A DNA stretch of 39,598 bases from Ignavibacteria bacterium (GTDB lineage: Bacteria > Bacteroidota > Ignavibacteria > Tepidaquicellales > OLB5), in contig JAUQWQ010000225.1 in NCBI GenBank assembly GCA_030835085.1, forward strand, positions 1 to 39,598, read 5' to 3'. A program made the position numbers and the translations under genes. The notes beneath the pieces were generated by a model that saw only the letters and a list, made by a program, of their open reading frames with translations, had not been told where the DNA came from and did no database searches. Shown one piece after another: positions 6,904 to 14,445 of this stretch. Each line of letters starts with the position of its first letter. Within the stretch, counting starts at the first letter, position 1.

Positions 6904-9351
6904 TTACTCAACTTCTTCATCATCGCCAACAACGCTGGCAACTGCTGATATTGTATCGCCTTCGTGGAGCTTTATGAGCCTTACGCCCTGCGTATTTCTG
7001 CCCATCACTCTGATCTCACCAAGGTTCTGCCTTATCATAATTCCTTTTGTCGTGATTATCATCAGGTCATCATTATCAACAACTTCCCTTATGGAAATCA
7101 CAGAGCCATTCTTATCGCTGGATTTCATCGTGATAACGCCTTTGCCGCCGCGGCGTGTCATGCGGTAATCCTGCAGGTCACTGCGCTTGCCGTAACCTTT
7201 ATCGGTTACAACAAGTATTGATGTTCCCGCGCGTTTTACAGCTACGAGCCCTACAACAAAGTCCTTCTTGTCAAGCTTAATTGCCCTCACACCGGCAGCA
7301 GTTCTGCCCATTGAGCGTACATCGCTTTCATTGAACCTTATAGCCATACCGCCGTGAGTACCTATGAGTATTTCCTGCTTACCGTTGGTAAGCTGAACAT
7401 CTATCAATTTATCATCTTTGCCAAGGCTGATAGCTATTATACCTCCCTTGCGGGTATTTTCGAAGCTGTTCAGGTCAGTCTTCTTCATCACACCCTGTTT
7501 TGTTACCATTGTGATGTAATGCTCTTCGGTGAAATCCTTTACATTAAGGATTGCTGTAATTTCTTCTTCTTTGCTCTTGCCTAAGTAATTAGCCACTGAA
7601 TATCCTTTGGCAGTTCTTGAAGCTTCCTGAATTTCGTGCACCTTCAGCATATAGCATTTACCAAGATCAGTAAAGAACATCAGGTGGTTATGGGTCGAAG
7701 CAACGAACATATGCTCTATGAAATCATCTTCACGTGTTGTTGCGCCTATTATGCCCTTACCGCCCCTTGACTGCCTGCGGTAACCGCTAACAGGAGTACG
7801 TTTAATGTACCCGCTGTGGCTGATAGTAATTACAACATCTTCTTCTTTAATAAATTCCTTAATGAACTCCTCATCGCTTATCTTAACGGCGTTCATTACT
7901 ATTTCAGTGCGTCTTTCATCACCATATGTTTCGCGGAGCTGTTTAAGCTCATCGGTTAAGATCTCTCTTCTCAAAGCATCGCTTGCGAGAATTCTTTTTA
8001 GCTTTTCGATAAGTTTAATAAGCTCTCGGTATTCTTCTTCAATTTTCTTGCGTTCAAGTCCCGTTAAGCGCTGCAATCTCATTTCAAGAATTGCTTTGGA
8101 CTGAATTTCAGAAAGCTTGAAGCGTTTCATCAATCTTTCCTGTGCTGTGGGTACATCCTTTGATTTTTTGATAACTTCGATAACTTCATCAATGTTATCC
8201 AGGGCAATCATGTAACCTTCTAAAATATGTGCGCGTTTTTCAGCCGCATCAAGATCAAACTTAGTTCTGCGGATGATAACATTAAGCCTGTGTTTAACAA
8301 AGCTCTCCATCATATCCTTCAGATTCAGCACCCTTGGAATACCATCAACAAGTGCAAGCAATATCACACCGAAAGTAACCTGCATCTGGGTATGCTTGAA
8401 CAGGTTATTCAGTATAACATTGGCAGCGCCTCCGCGTTTCACATCTATTACAACTCTTAAGCCGTCTTTATCTGATTCATCGCGGACATCTGAAATATCT
8501 TCAATTTTCTTATCACGTACCAGGTACGCAATGTTTTCAATCAAATTCGCTTTATTCACCTGGTAAGGAAGCTCGGATATAATAATTGTTTCCCTGTCAT
8601 TTTTAGCTACTTCTATCCTTGCTTTGGCGCGGATTATAATTTTGCCTCTTCCGGTTAAGTAAGCAGATTTAACACCCTCGAATCCCCATATAATACCGCC
8701 TGTCGGGAAGTCAGGTGCTTTGATATGCTTCATAATTTTTTCTATACCTATTGCGGGATCTTTAATGAGAGCTATTAATCCGTCAACAACTTCCGTTAAA
8801 TTGTGCGGCGGAATATTAGTTGCCATACCTACAGCAATACCGCTTGAACCATTTACAAGCAGGTTTGGCAGAATTGTGGGAAGAACCGAAGGTTCTTTCG
8901 CTGTATCATCATAGTTCGCAACAAAATCAACTGTATTTTTATCAAGATCAGCGAGTATGTTATTGGATATCTGCGCAAGCCGTACTTCAGTATAACGCAT
9001 TGCCGCGGGTGAGTCGCCGTCAACGGAGCCAAAGTTACCCTGGCCATCAACCAGCGGGTAGCGCAGGGAGAAATCCTGTACCATACGTACAATTGTATCG
9101 TAAACAGCTTTATCGCCGTGCGGATGGTATTTACCAAGCACATCACCTACTACCCTGGCGGATTTTTTATAGGGTCTGTTTGGCTGAAGACCAAGTTCGT
9201 TCATACCGTAAAGCACCCTGCGGTGAACCGGCTTTAAGCCGTCCCTTACATCAGGTAAAGCGCGTGCAACAATTACGCTCATAGAGTAATCAAGGTAAGA
9301 GTTCTGCATTTCCTGTTCAATATTTACAGGAATAATTTTTTCGTTAGCCAT
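6904..9351 (-). CDS. gyrA: DNA gyrase subunit A
   Basis: The 815-residue protein is the breakage-reunion subunit of DNA gyrase, which introduces negative supercoils together with GyrB. The N-terminal winged-helix domain has [25 protein letters not shown], the quinolone region [17 protein letters not shown] (residues 74-90) and the catalytic Tyr at 120 in [10 protein letters not shown]. The C-terminal propeller has a GyrA-box-like QSRGGKG and a second TRRGGKG, which favours GyrA over ParC, and an acidic tail (DDEEVE). The residue equivalent to E. coli Ser83 is Lys81, while Asp85 matches Asp87. It starts at an ATG close to an upstream dinB-like gene on the same strand. Confidence 0.97.
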   Translation of the reverse strand: MANEKIIPVNIEQEMQNSYLDYSMSVIVARALPDVRDGLKPVHRRVLYGMNELGLQPNRPYKKSARVVGDVLGKYHPHGDKAVYDTIVRMVQDFSLRYPLVDGQGNFGSVDGDSPAAMRYTEVRLAQISNNILADLDKNTVDFVANYDDTAKEPSVLPTILPNLLVNGSSGIAVGMATNIPPHNLTEVVDGLIALIKDPAIGIEKIMKHIKAPDFPTGGIIWGFEGVKSAYLTGRGKIIIRAKARIEVAKNDRETIIISELPYQVNKANLIENIAYLVRDKKIEDISDVRDESDKDGLRVVIDVKRGGAANVILNNLFKHTQMQVTFGVILLALVDGIPRVLNLKDMMESFVKHRLNVIIRRTKFDLDAAEKRAHILEGYMIALDNIDEVIEVIKKSKDVPTAQERLMKRFKLSEIQSKAILEMRLQRLTGLERKKIEEEYRELIKLIEKLKRILASDALRREILTDELKQLRETYGDERRTEIVMNAVKISDEEFIKEFIKEEDVVITISHSGYIKRTPVSGYRRQSRGGKGIIGATTREDDFIEHMFVASTHNHLMFFTDLGKCYMLKVHEIQEASRTAKGYSVANYLGKSKEEEITAILNVKDFTEEHYITMVTKQGVMKKTDLNSFENTRKGGIIAISLGKDDKLIDVQLTNGKQEILIGTHGGMAIRFNESDVRSMGRTAAGVRAIKLDKKDFVVGLVAVKRAGTSILVVTDKGYGKRSDLQDYRMTRRGGKGVITMKSSDKNGSVISIREVVDNDDLMIITTKGIMIRQNLGEIRVMGRNTQGVRLIKLHEGDTISAVASVVGDDEEVE

Positions 9352-9386
9352 CTATATATTTAATATGTATAAAATTATAATTTTTA

Positions 9387-9863
9387 TTATTCAACAGGCT
9401 GAATTCCCTGCATTGCCCTTAAAAAACCAATTTGACCTGCATGATATGAATCATGCTGCAGATGCTGCCTGAAAAAAACTATTTTCTCATCATCTGAAAA
9501 AATTTTATCACCAAGCTTTTCGGCTGATACGATACAATCATTATTTAGTTTTCTTAAGTGTTCAATTTCATCCTGCCAGGTCTGTTCAGTCTGAACGTCA
9601 GGCATCGGAGCCCAGTTATCTTCTTTGGCGTTCAGTTTAATATCTTCATTCAAATAAGTAAGTGCCCAGTGTTTCCAGTAAGCAATATGTCTTACTATCT
9701 GCCATATACCGTGCCTGCCGGGAGATGGTTTATACAGCGCTTCAGACATAGATAAACCTTCGATCTGCTTCAGCAGGCTTGCCTGCCAGAAGTTCTTTTC
9801 AATTGTAAATAACTTAAAGTCATTTACATAGGCTGCTGAGGGGTTCAAATTTTCTGTTCCCAT
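9387..9863 (-). CDS. DinB-superfamily protein
   Basis: The 158-residue protein has the DinB_2 four-helix bundle: FKLFTIEKNFWQASLLKQIEGLSMSEALYKPSPGRHGIWQIVRHIAYWKHWAL with a His in 'RHIAYWKHW', and the C-terminal HDSYHAGQIGFLRAM carrying the other two His of the metal triad. These proteins are metal-binding and often thiol-dependent transferases, and the substrate is not known. It lies between gyrA and the left edge of the integrated island and would once have been next to the purine nucleoside phosphorylase gene now at 19486. Confidence 0.88.
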   Translation of the reverse strand: MGTENLNPSAAYVNDFKLFTIEKNFWQASLLKQIEGLSMSEALYKPSPGRHGIWQIVRHIAYWKHWALTYLNEDIKLNAKEDNWAPMPDVQTEQTWQDEIEHLRKLNNDCIVSAEKLGDKIFSDDEKIVFFRQHLQHDSYHAGQIGFLRAMQGIQPVE

Positions 9864-9945
9864 AATGATGGATGATCATTAAAAAATTGTTAATAAAACC
9901 GACCGGAATTTAATGTAATATCCTTAAAATTAAGCAAAAATTAGC

Positions 9946-9960
9946 ATTAATTCAATTGAG
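9946..9960 (+). repeat. Left attachment-site candidate
   Basis: ATTAATTCAATTGAG, exact match to 19485-19499, followed by GAATAATACA. Confidence 0.65.
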
Positions 9961-10029
9961 GAATAATACAAAACCCCGTAATTGATTTATTTAAAATGTA
10001 CTTACCTATTTTTGAAAAACACAAAGTCA

Positions 10030-10046
10030 CAAATGAGTACACAAAA
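10030..10046 (+). repeat. Left internal 17-bp direct repeat (possible recombinase arm site)
   Basis: CAAATGAGTACACAAAA, exact match to 19361-19377. Direct repeats inside both ends resemble the arm-type sites bound by the N-terminal domain of Tn916-like integrases. It could also be the true core repeat. Confidence 0.6.
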
Positions 10047-10416
10047 CATATTGATTATAGGCAAATGGCAGGTACGAAGGTTAGATATTCCTAAGCCTTC
10101 GATGAAGTAAAAATATTTATTTGATTTTAGTTTTCACCTGCCCGTGATTGTGTGCAAATTTACGTAATTAATAATACTCAAACAATGTTAAAAATCAATT
10201 TCCATATGCTTATTGAAAAATAAACACGCAAATAGTGGGCTTTATAGCTACTGCCCTATTCAACTTAACAAAAGCAATGCGCCCTTTTATATATTCCCAC
10301 CCTTGCGGAACCCAGCCACAACGCATTAACAAACTGAATAAAAAAAATAAGTCCCTATGATTAAAAGCATATACAATATTTTTTATAATTTTATATTACT
10401 TTCGTTTCCGAAACTC

Positions 10417-10457
10417 ACCCCGCAAAAGCAAAAGGCAAGCTGCAGGCTTGCCGGGGT
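10417..10457. other. Nested hairpin in the left-end noncoding region
   Basis: The 9864-10537 stretch has no convincing gene. It holds the left repeats and this fold: GGCAAGC (10434-10440), loop TGCAG, GCTTGCC (10446-10452), nested within outer ACCCC (10417-10421) and GGGGT (10453-10457). Confidence 0.4.
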
Positions 10458-10495
10458 TTAAACAGTCGTAAACTCATTTCATATAAAATTATATT

Positions 10496-10534
10496 TGAAG
10501 GCGCAATAATACTTATTGCGCTGCCAGGGCAGCG
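10496..10534. terminator. Double hairpin downstream of the first island gene
   Basis: GCGCAATAA, loop TAC, TTATTGCGC (10501-10521, perfect 9-bp arms) overlaps CGCTGCC, AG, GGCAGCG (10519-10534). Both lie just past the stop of the minus-strand gene ending at 10538. The sequence after them in that direction is T/A-rich. The first bases (10496-10509, TGAAGGCGCAATAA) are repeated at 11265-11278. Confidence 0.55.
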
Positions 10535-10537
10535 GAA

Positions 10538-11179
10538 TTATTCCTGTTCTGCGGCAATATACCAGCGTTTAAAATTTATTTCAGATTTGCCGGCGATCTT
10601 ATCACGATTGTATTTGCTATCTGCTATTAGCTTTAAATGCGCCACTTTGATATAACTTAAATTTCGCTTCATTTCAAAATCCCTTTCTGAAGGTACTATG
10701 TAAATCATTTCATCAATGGAATATACCAAACCCAAACCATAATAAAGCGTGGAATTTGTTATTAAACTTAATCCTGCACCCGTTTTAAACCCTGCCAGCT
10801 CATCAATTGTAACGGCAATTACTTTTAATCCTTCATCACTCATGTAAAATTTATAATCATTTGCAGCCCTTATCAAATCTGAAAGCCAGCCCGGCGCATA
10901 TCCGGTGTGTAAATATACTAGCCTTTCAATCTCATCATGTGTGATACCGTAATATTCACACAGATTAGAAATGTTATTAACTAATTTGCCTTCAGTTAGT
11001 TTTCTGTAATGCGCTCTATCGATTTCATACCTTGTCATTTTCTCAGGTATTTCAATTTCTTTATTAAACTCATTTACTTTGAAGGTTTTTAGATCGATAT
11101 CAGTAAAATTTTGACCGTTAATTTTAAGGGCTGCTATGTTAAACCAATTAATGCCGGGTGAATTTATTGTTATATCCAT
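10538..11179 (-). CDS. Island protein of unknown function, 213 residues
   Basis: I do not recognise this protein. It starts MDITINSPGINWFNIAALKINGQNF and contains a helical middle section (MTRYEIDRAHYRKLTEGKLVNNISNLCEYYGITHDEIERLV), then strands near LKVIAVTIDELAGFKTGAGLSLITNSTLYYGLG. It has no signal peptide or membrane segment. It is the only leftward cargo gene at the left end, divergent from the rest of the cargo. A convincing promoter precedes it (11205-11236) and a double hairpin follows. Fourteen-bp direct repeats (10496-10509 and 11265-11278) flank the whole unit, so it may move or recombine as a separate cassette. Confidence 0.65.
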   Translation of the reverse strand: MDITINSPGINWFNIAALKINGQNFTDIDLKTFKVNEFNKEIEIPEKMTRYEIDRAHYRKLTEGKLVNNISNLCEYYGITHDEIERLVYLHTGYAPGWLSDLIRAANDYKFYMSDEGLKVIAVTIDELAGFKTGAGLSLITNSTLYYGLGLVYSIDEMIYIVPSERDFEMKRNLSYIKVAHLKLIADSKYNRDKIAGKSEINFKRWYIAAEQE

Positions 11180-11204
11180 TTGCTTAGTAGGTTTAATTCA
11201 GTTA

Positions 11205-11236
11205 CAAAAATATGAATATATTTATAAATAATGCAA
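11205..11236 (-). promoter_or_regulatory. Bacteroidota-type promoter for the 10538-11179 gene
   Basis: On the minus strand TTG (complement of 11234-11236) is followed after 21 bp by TATTTTTG (complement of 11205-11212), matching TTG-N19-21-TAnnTTTG. The expected start of transcription is about 20 nt upstream of the ATG. Confidence 0.55.
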
Positions 11237-11264
11237 TATTTCCGGGTGTGATCCCCGGCGTTTC

Positions 11265-11278
11265 TGAAGGCGCAATAA
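11265..11278 (+). repeat. 14-bp direct repeat, second copy
   Basis: TGAAGGCGCAATAA, identical and in the same orientation as 10496-10509. The two copies bracket one complete transcription unit. Confidence 0.6.
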
Positions 11279-11357
11279 GCCTATTTTGTGCAAAATTCAG
11301 CTAAAAATAATTGAAAAAATATCATTGAATGATACACATAATGAATTTTTTTATAGC

Positions 11358-11365
11358 TATATTTG
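11358..11365 (+). promoter_or_regulatory. Possible -7 element for the rightward cargo genes
   Basis: TATATTTG fits TAnnTTTG. No good -33 element is visible at the expected spacing. If used, it gives a leader of about 145 nt containing the two folds described next. Confidence 0.35.
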
Positions 11366-11382
11366 TAATGTACAGCAACGAC

Positions 11383-11404
11383 ACGGCCAGCCTCCGTTAA
11401 GGCT
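11383..11404 (+). promoter_or_regulatory. Attenuator-like pair of exclusive hairpins
   Basis: ACGG (11383-11386) can pair with CCGT (11394-11397), or AGCCT (11389-11393) with AGGCT (11400-11404), followed by ATTTTAGTTT. The two stems share bases and cannot form together. Confidence 0.3.
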
Positions 11405-11433
11405 ATTTTAGTTTATAAAAGAAAATTGAAAAT

Positions 11434-11494
11434 TTCCCCGTATGAGCCGTAACCAACCGGCTCCAGGTTTGTCACCTGTGTACAATACGGGGAA
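11434..11494 (+). ncRNA. 61-nt three-way-junction structured element
   Basis: A 10-bp stem, TTCCCCGTAT (11434-11443) with ATACGGGGAA (11485-11494), encloses two adjoining perfect hairpins: GAGCCG/CGGCTC (11444-11449 and 11458-11463, loop TAACCAAC) and CAGGT/ACCTG (11464-11468 and 11474-11478, loop TTGTC). Only six bases (TGTACA) are unpaired at the junction. All 21 pairs are Watson-Crick. It ends 22 bp before the ATG at 11517, so it may be a leader element, a processed RNA, or a cruciform site used by the element. It does not match the conserved bases of purine riboswitches or hammerhead ribozymes as I know them. Confidence 0.6.
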
Positions 11495-11516
11495 TAAATA
11501 AAAGTACAAAACGACT

Positions 11517-11807
11517 ATGATACAAGCTGAAAACAACGCTCAAAAAGCCTTAACACTCCCCCGGCAGCAATCTCTAAAAATTAATGATTTTGGTTATGAC
11601 TTTGTAAGGTTTACAATTTTTGATACTGATTACAGTATCACTGAGCCTTCATTGTTTGCTAAAATATTTGAGCCTTCATACAGGATAAATGCAAGCGAAG
11701 GCAATATAATTTCTATGGAGTATGACTGCCCAAACCCAAACGAGATAAATTGGAAATCTTTTATATTTACTAACTATGAAGCAAAAAGGAAAGAGGTTAG
11801 TTTATAA
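11517..11807 (+). CDS. Island protein of unknown function, 96 residues
   Basis: Unrecognised. It starts MIQAENNAQKALTLPRQQSLKINDFGYDFVRFTIFDTDYSITEPSLFAKIFEPSYRIN and has mixed strand/helix character without signal peptide or membrane segment. The N-terminal third is polar and probably flexible. It is the first rightward cargo gene, 22 bp downstream of the three-way-junction fold, and its stop is one base before the next start, so the two are surely cotranscribed. No family is suggested by its motifs. Confidence 0.55.
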   Translation: MIQAENNAQKALTLPRQQSLKINDFGYDFVRFTIFDTDYSITEPSLFAKIFEPSYRINASEGNIISMEYDCPNPNEINWKSFIFTNYEAKRKEVSL

Positions 11808-11808
11808 T

Positions 11809-12279
11809 ATGAACACAGAAAATATTATCTCTTTACAGGATAAAATAGAACGAAAATTAACAGAAGTTACTTGCTTATATTCCGGCATTGATGAAGTAAT
11901 TATTAACAATAAGAAGGATTTACAAATAACGGAAAACAGTAGAATAATTATTCATTCCATTGATGATAACTTAGAATTGGCATTAAAAGAAATCAAACGG
12001 GGGCAGGTTGAAATCGGGGGAATTGATATTGATACATTAACCCTTCCCCTATGCATGGCAGTTGAACTAAGCGAAGCATTAATAACACTGCTCAATCACT
12101 TTGATTCCGGTAAGCATATATTATCAAAAAATAAGAAGGCAATAAAACAGTTTGCAAAAGAATTGAAATTGTTATATACTATCGATCTCGATAATTTACT
12201 TAAAAGCGATATAGAGCATGAAAGCGAAATAGAAGCATTAATAAGCCAATATTCAAATTGCAATATCATAGCAAAATGA
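11809..12279 (+). CDS. Island protein of unknown function, 156 residues
   Basis: Unrecognised. I place the start at ATG 11809 (MNTENIISLQDKIERKLTEV), one base after the upstream stop and behind a purine-rich AAAGGAAAGAGG. An in-frame ATG at 11776 would overlap the upstream gene by 32 bp. The protein looks soluble and mainly helical, with a hydrophobic stretch LPLCMAVELSEALITLLNHF and then a basic helix (KNKKAIKQFAKELKLLY). It may act with the 96-residue protein upstream. A strong bulged hairpin follows at 12329. Confidence 0.6.
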   Translation: MNTENIISLQDKIERKLTEVTCLYSGIDEVIINNKKDLQITENSRIIIHSIDDNLELALKEIKRGQVEIGGIDIDTLTLPLCMAVELSEALITLLNHFDSGKHILSKNKKAIKQFAKELKLLYTIDLDNLLKSDIEHESEIEALISQYSNCNIIAK

Positions 12280-12328
12280 TATATATTTTTTGATAAAACT
12301 TAAATTATTAAATTCTGTAAACTAAATT

Positions 12329-12364
12329 AAGCTCAATGAGGCAGGGTAAAACCTGCCTGAGCTT
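12329..12364. terminator. Bulged 13-bp hairpin between two cargo genes
   Basis: AAGCTC, bulge AATG, AGGCAGG, loop GTAAAA, CCTGCCT, GAGCTT: six plus seven perfect pairs. It lies 50 bp after one stop and 23 bp before the preferred start of the next gene (12387). No U-tract follows on the plus strand, so it may be a regulatory leader hairpin rather than a terminator. Confidence 0.5.
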
Positions 12365-12386
12365 AATAAATAAATCCGGGCAGGAA

Positions 12387-13139
12387 ATGAAACATAACGG
12401 CATAAAAAAAATCGTACAAGAAATAGATGCAATATGTCGAAGTAACGATAATATTGACATAGTGATAGATCGTGCAAAGGTTTATCTCTTGAATTTTAGC
12501 GAAGTGCATTATTTCGGCAAACAAGCTGCGGGAATGGAATTTTACTCTAGATTAATATTTATTTTTAAGAAGGTTCCAATTGTAAAAAGAAAGCTACTAG
12601 CGGCATTACCAGAGTATAAAGAAGCCATTAAAGAGCATGATAAATTTGTAAAACTATTAGATGATAACAAACTGCGCATTAATAAAGCAAGTAGAGTTAA
12701 GCAACCCATAAAAAAAGAAATTGAATATTGGAAACACAAATATAAAGTAGAGAATATTATTAGGCAAATGTATTATGGAATGATTAGCGTTAAGGTTGAA
12801 AATCTAAAAAGAGAAAACAAAACAAAAGAGTTTGAGGAAATAATAAAGCACCCTGTAATTTCAAAATATTATAAACTTTTTCTAGATACACCTGCAGCCC
12901 TTGATATCTTATTAGATTACATTATAGATAGAGAAATAAAGCACCAAAAAAGATTTTTAATTGATTTAGTAAAAGAAAATCCTAAATACGTCCCACTTAT
13001 AAAAAAGTTTATAAATTACAACTACACTATAATGGATAATACAAACTACATAAGAACATTATTAGAAAAAAAATACAAAGAAAATAAAATAAAAAAAGAA
13101 GTTACAAAACATTTTAAGATAAAAGATTTTACCCATTAG
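12387..13139 (+). CDS. Island protein of unknown function, about 250 residues
   Basis: Unrecognised lysine-rich helical protein. From ATG 12387 it reads MKHNGIKKIVQEIDAICRSND, with an AGGA just upstream. The earlier in-frame ATG at 12336 lies inside the stem-loop at 12329-12364 and would add 17 residues of doubtful value. The body contains FIFKKVPIVKRKLLAALPEYKEAIKEHDKF and later DTPAALDILLDYIIDREIKHQKRFLIDLV, all amphipathic helices, with a very basic tail. The coding sequence is strikingly AT-rich compared with the chromosomal genes, consistent with transfer. Possibly nucleic-acid binding by charge only. Confidence 0.6.
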   Translation: MKHNGIKKIVQEIDAICRSNDNIDIVIDRAKVYLLNFSEVHYFGKQAAGMEFYSRLIFIFKKVPIVKRKLLAALPEYKEAIKEHDKFVKLLDDNKLRINKASRVKQPIKKEIEYWKHKYKVENIIRQMYYGMISVKVENLKRENKTKEFEEIIKHPVISKYYKLFLDTPAALDILLDYIIDREIKHQKRFLIDLVKENPKYVPLIKKFINYNYTIMDNTNYIRTLLEKKYKENKIKKEVTKHFKIKDFTH

Positions 13140-13169
13140 TGGTGAGATTATTTTTTCCCACTTATTTGG

Positions 13170-13391
13170 GTGAAATTTATATTTTCATTTACTGCCGTCA
13201 TTTCATTTGCAATATTGCTAATGAATATGACATACAAAATTTTAAATAAAATAGATTTTTTCATAGAGCACGAAGGTCCATCGCTAAAAAACCTGCCCGG
13301 TTTACCTGCAATGTCATATTCCCTTCGTGCTTTTATATTTTCTATCAATGACATTGCAGCAAACTCACACACGAATACAATTCACGGGTAA
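13170..13391 (+). CDS. Possible small membrane-anchored protein, 73 residues
   Basis: A GTG-start frame reading MKFIFSFTAVISFAILLMNMTYKIL has a hydrophobic N-terminal segment (about residues 4-22) that could be a signal anchor, followed by a short polar tail with GPSLKNLPGLPAMSY. No ribosome site is evident and the last 44 bases overlap the next gene in another frame. It fills the gap after the 12387 gene, so it is plausible but unproven. Confidence 0.35.
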   Translation: MKFIFSFTAVISFAILLMNMTYKILNKIDFFIEHEGPSLKNLPGLPAMSYSLRAFIFSINDIAANSHTNTIHG

Positions 13392-13839
13392 GCATTTTAT
13401 TACTTCACTTCCCGGCAAAAAACATAAAGGTAAAAATCGGATATTACTCGAATTTCTACCCGTACAGCGTATAGCATTTAAGCCCGTTAAGACAAGGCAC
13501 ATTTTCCAGCAAGATAAATCCATAGGTTTTAACTACGAGTTAATCAATTCTTACGGCTCAGATTATTTCAATATAATTTACATTGAATTTAACGGGCGTT
13601 ATTTGTGGACTTCAAGACAAGCGATTCTACGTTATGGTAAAATAAGAACCTTCACAAATAACAAATTAGAAACTCAGATATTTTATAAAATAGATTTTTT
13701 CAAACCTTCAAAAGAAATTGCAGTACAGGAAATGAACAGTATAAATGAATTGACTGCAAATGAAGCGAAAAACGAAATGAAAAAAATCCCGGGTGAAATT
13801 GATCTGTTTGAAGGTACTAATAATAAAAAGGGTAATTGA
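13348..13839 (+). CDS. Island protein of unknown function, 163 residues
   Basis: Unrecognised. I use ATG 13348 (MTLQQTHTRIQFTGKHFITSLPGKKHKG). A GTG at 13327 is the alternative. The protein is basic at the N-terminus, then has a beta-rich stretch (NYELINSYGSDYFNIIYIEFNGRYLWTSRQAILRYGKI) and an acidic C-terminus. It ends three bases before the TTG start of the HNH nuclease gene, so the two are one transcription unit and may be functional partners. No membrane segment is visible. Confidence 0.6.
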   Translation: MTLQQTHTRIQFTGKHFITSLPGKKHKGKNRILLEFLPVQRIAFKPVKTRHIFQQDKSIGFNYELINSYGSDYFNIIYIEFNGRYLWTSRQAILRYGKIRTFTNNKLETQIFYKIDFFKPSKEIAVQEMNSINELTANEAKNEMKKIPGEIDLFEGTNNKKGN

Positions 13840-13842
13840 TTA

Positions 13843-14445
13843 TTGAAAAATACATTCATACCGAAATGCATAAGGCTAGATGTTCTAACCAAATACCCAT
13901 TGAATGCAGTGCAGCGTGAAGCTGTATATTTATTTCTTGTAATGCGTGATGGTGAAAAATGTGCTTTATGCGGATACGTGCCTGCTGAAAATGAAAGACT
14001 TGAAATAGACCATATAGACGGAAACAAGCAAAGGCATTTTCATAAAAACCTTCAATTACTTGATAAGAAATGCAATTGCAACAAAGATAAAAAAGGCTCT
14101 AAAAATGTTTCCGGGAAAGGTATAGATTTTGCTGTGTGTGTGGATACCAATATCATACCACAAGAAGCAAGAAGCGCGGAAACAGCTTTAAAATTAAAAT
14201 ATTACCCTGAATTTATTAAATATCTAAATGAGAAAATTAAAACTCAAACTGTTTTAATTGATATTCAGGAAATGAGTTATAATATGTTTATACGTACCGG
14301 GGGAAGTGATGAAACATTCAAGAGATATGCAAAGTGTATGACCGGATCGGAAGGACCTTTTAGAATATATACAGATACCGTTACAAAGAAAAAATATTTA
14401 CAGTTGAAGGAAAATTCAGAGCTTTATAAAAAATATATGGAATAA
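13843..14445 (+). CDS. HNH endonuclease-like protein
   Basis: The 200-residue protein has an HNH/zinc-finger core at about residues 39-80: CALCGY, then LEIDHIDGNKQRHFHKNLQLLDKKCNCNK, where DH is the first catalytic His, HKNLQLL the Asn helix and CNCN the second metal-binding pair. HNH proteins cut DNA and are common in phages, mobile elements and defence systems. The C-terminal half (from FAVCVDTNIIPQEA) is not recognised and could be a target-recognition or partner domain. Translation starts at TTG 13843 (MKNTFIPK), with AAAAAGGG upstream, directly behind the 13348 gene. Confidence 0.8.
   Translation: MKNTFIPKCIRLDVLTKYPLNAVQREAVYLFLVMRDGEKCALCGYVPAENERLEIDHIDGNKQRHFHKNLQLLDKKCNCNKDKKGSKNVSGKGIDFAVCVDTNIIPQEARSAETALKLKYYPEFIKYLNEKIKTQTVLIDIQEMSYNMFIRTGGSDETFKRYAKCMTGSEGPFRIYTDTVTKKKYLQLKENSELYKKYME

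Noticed and set aside
8853-9146. Open frame overlapping the gyrA catalytic region in another frame
   Set aside because: gyrA motifs are intact across it. The other frame gives no recognisable protein.
6904-9351. ParC rather than GyrA
   Set aside because: A GyrA-box-like QSRGGKG, a second RRGGKG and the overall length with an acidic tail favour GyrA. No ParE or GyrB gene is near to help.
11434-11494. Purine riboswitch, hammerhead ribozyme or integron attC site
   Set aside because: The fold is a three-way junction, but conserved bases of purine riboswitches, the CUGANGA/GAAA hammerhead core and attC GTTRRRY/RYYYAAC boxes are absent.
12336-12386. Longer N-terminus of the 12387 gene
   Set aside because: The ATG at 12336 is in the bulge of a strong stem-loop and the next ATG has a better upstream purine run.
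13246-13702. 18-bp direct repeat ATAAAATAGATTTTTTCA at 13246 and 13685
   Set aside because: It is very AT-rich and is explained by both frames encoding KIDFF, so it is weak evidence of a separate element.
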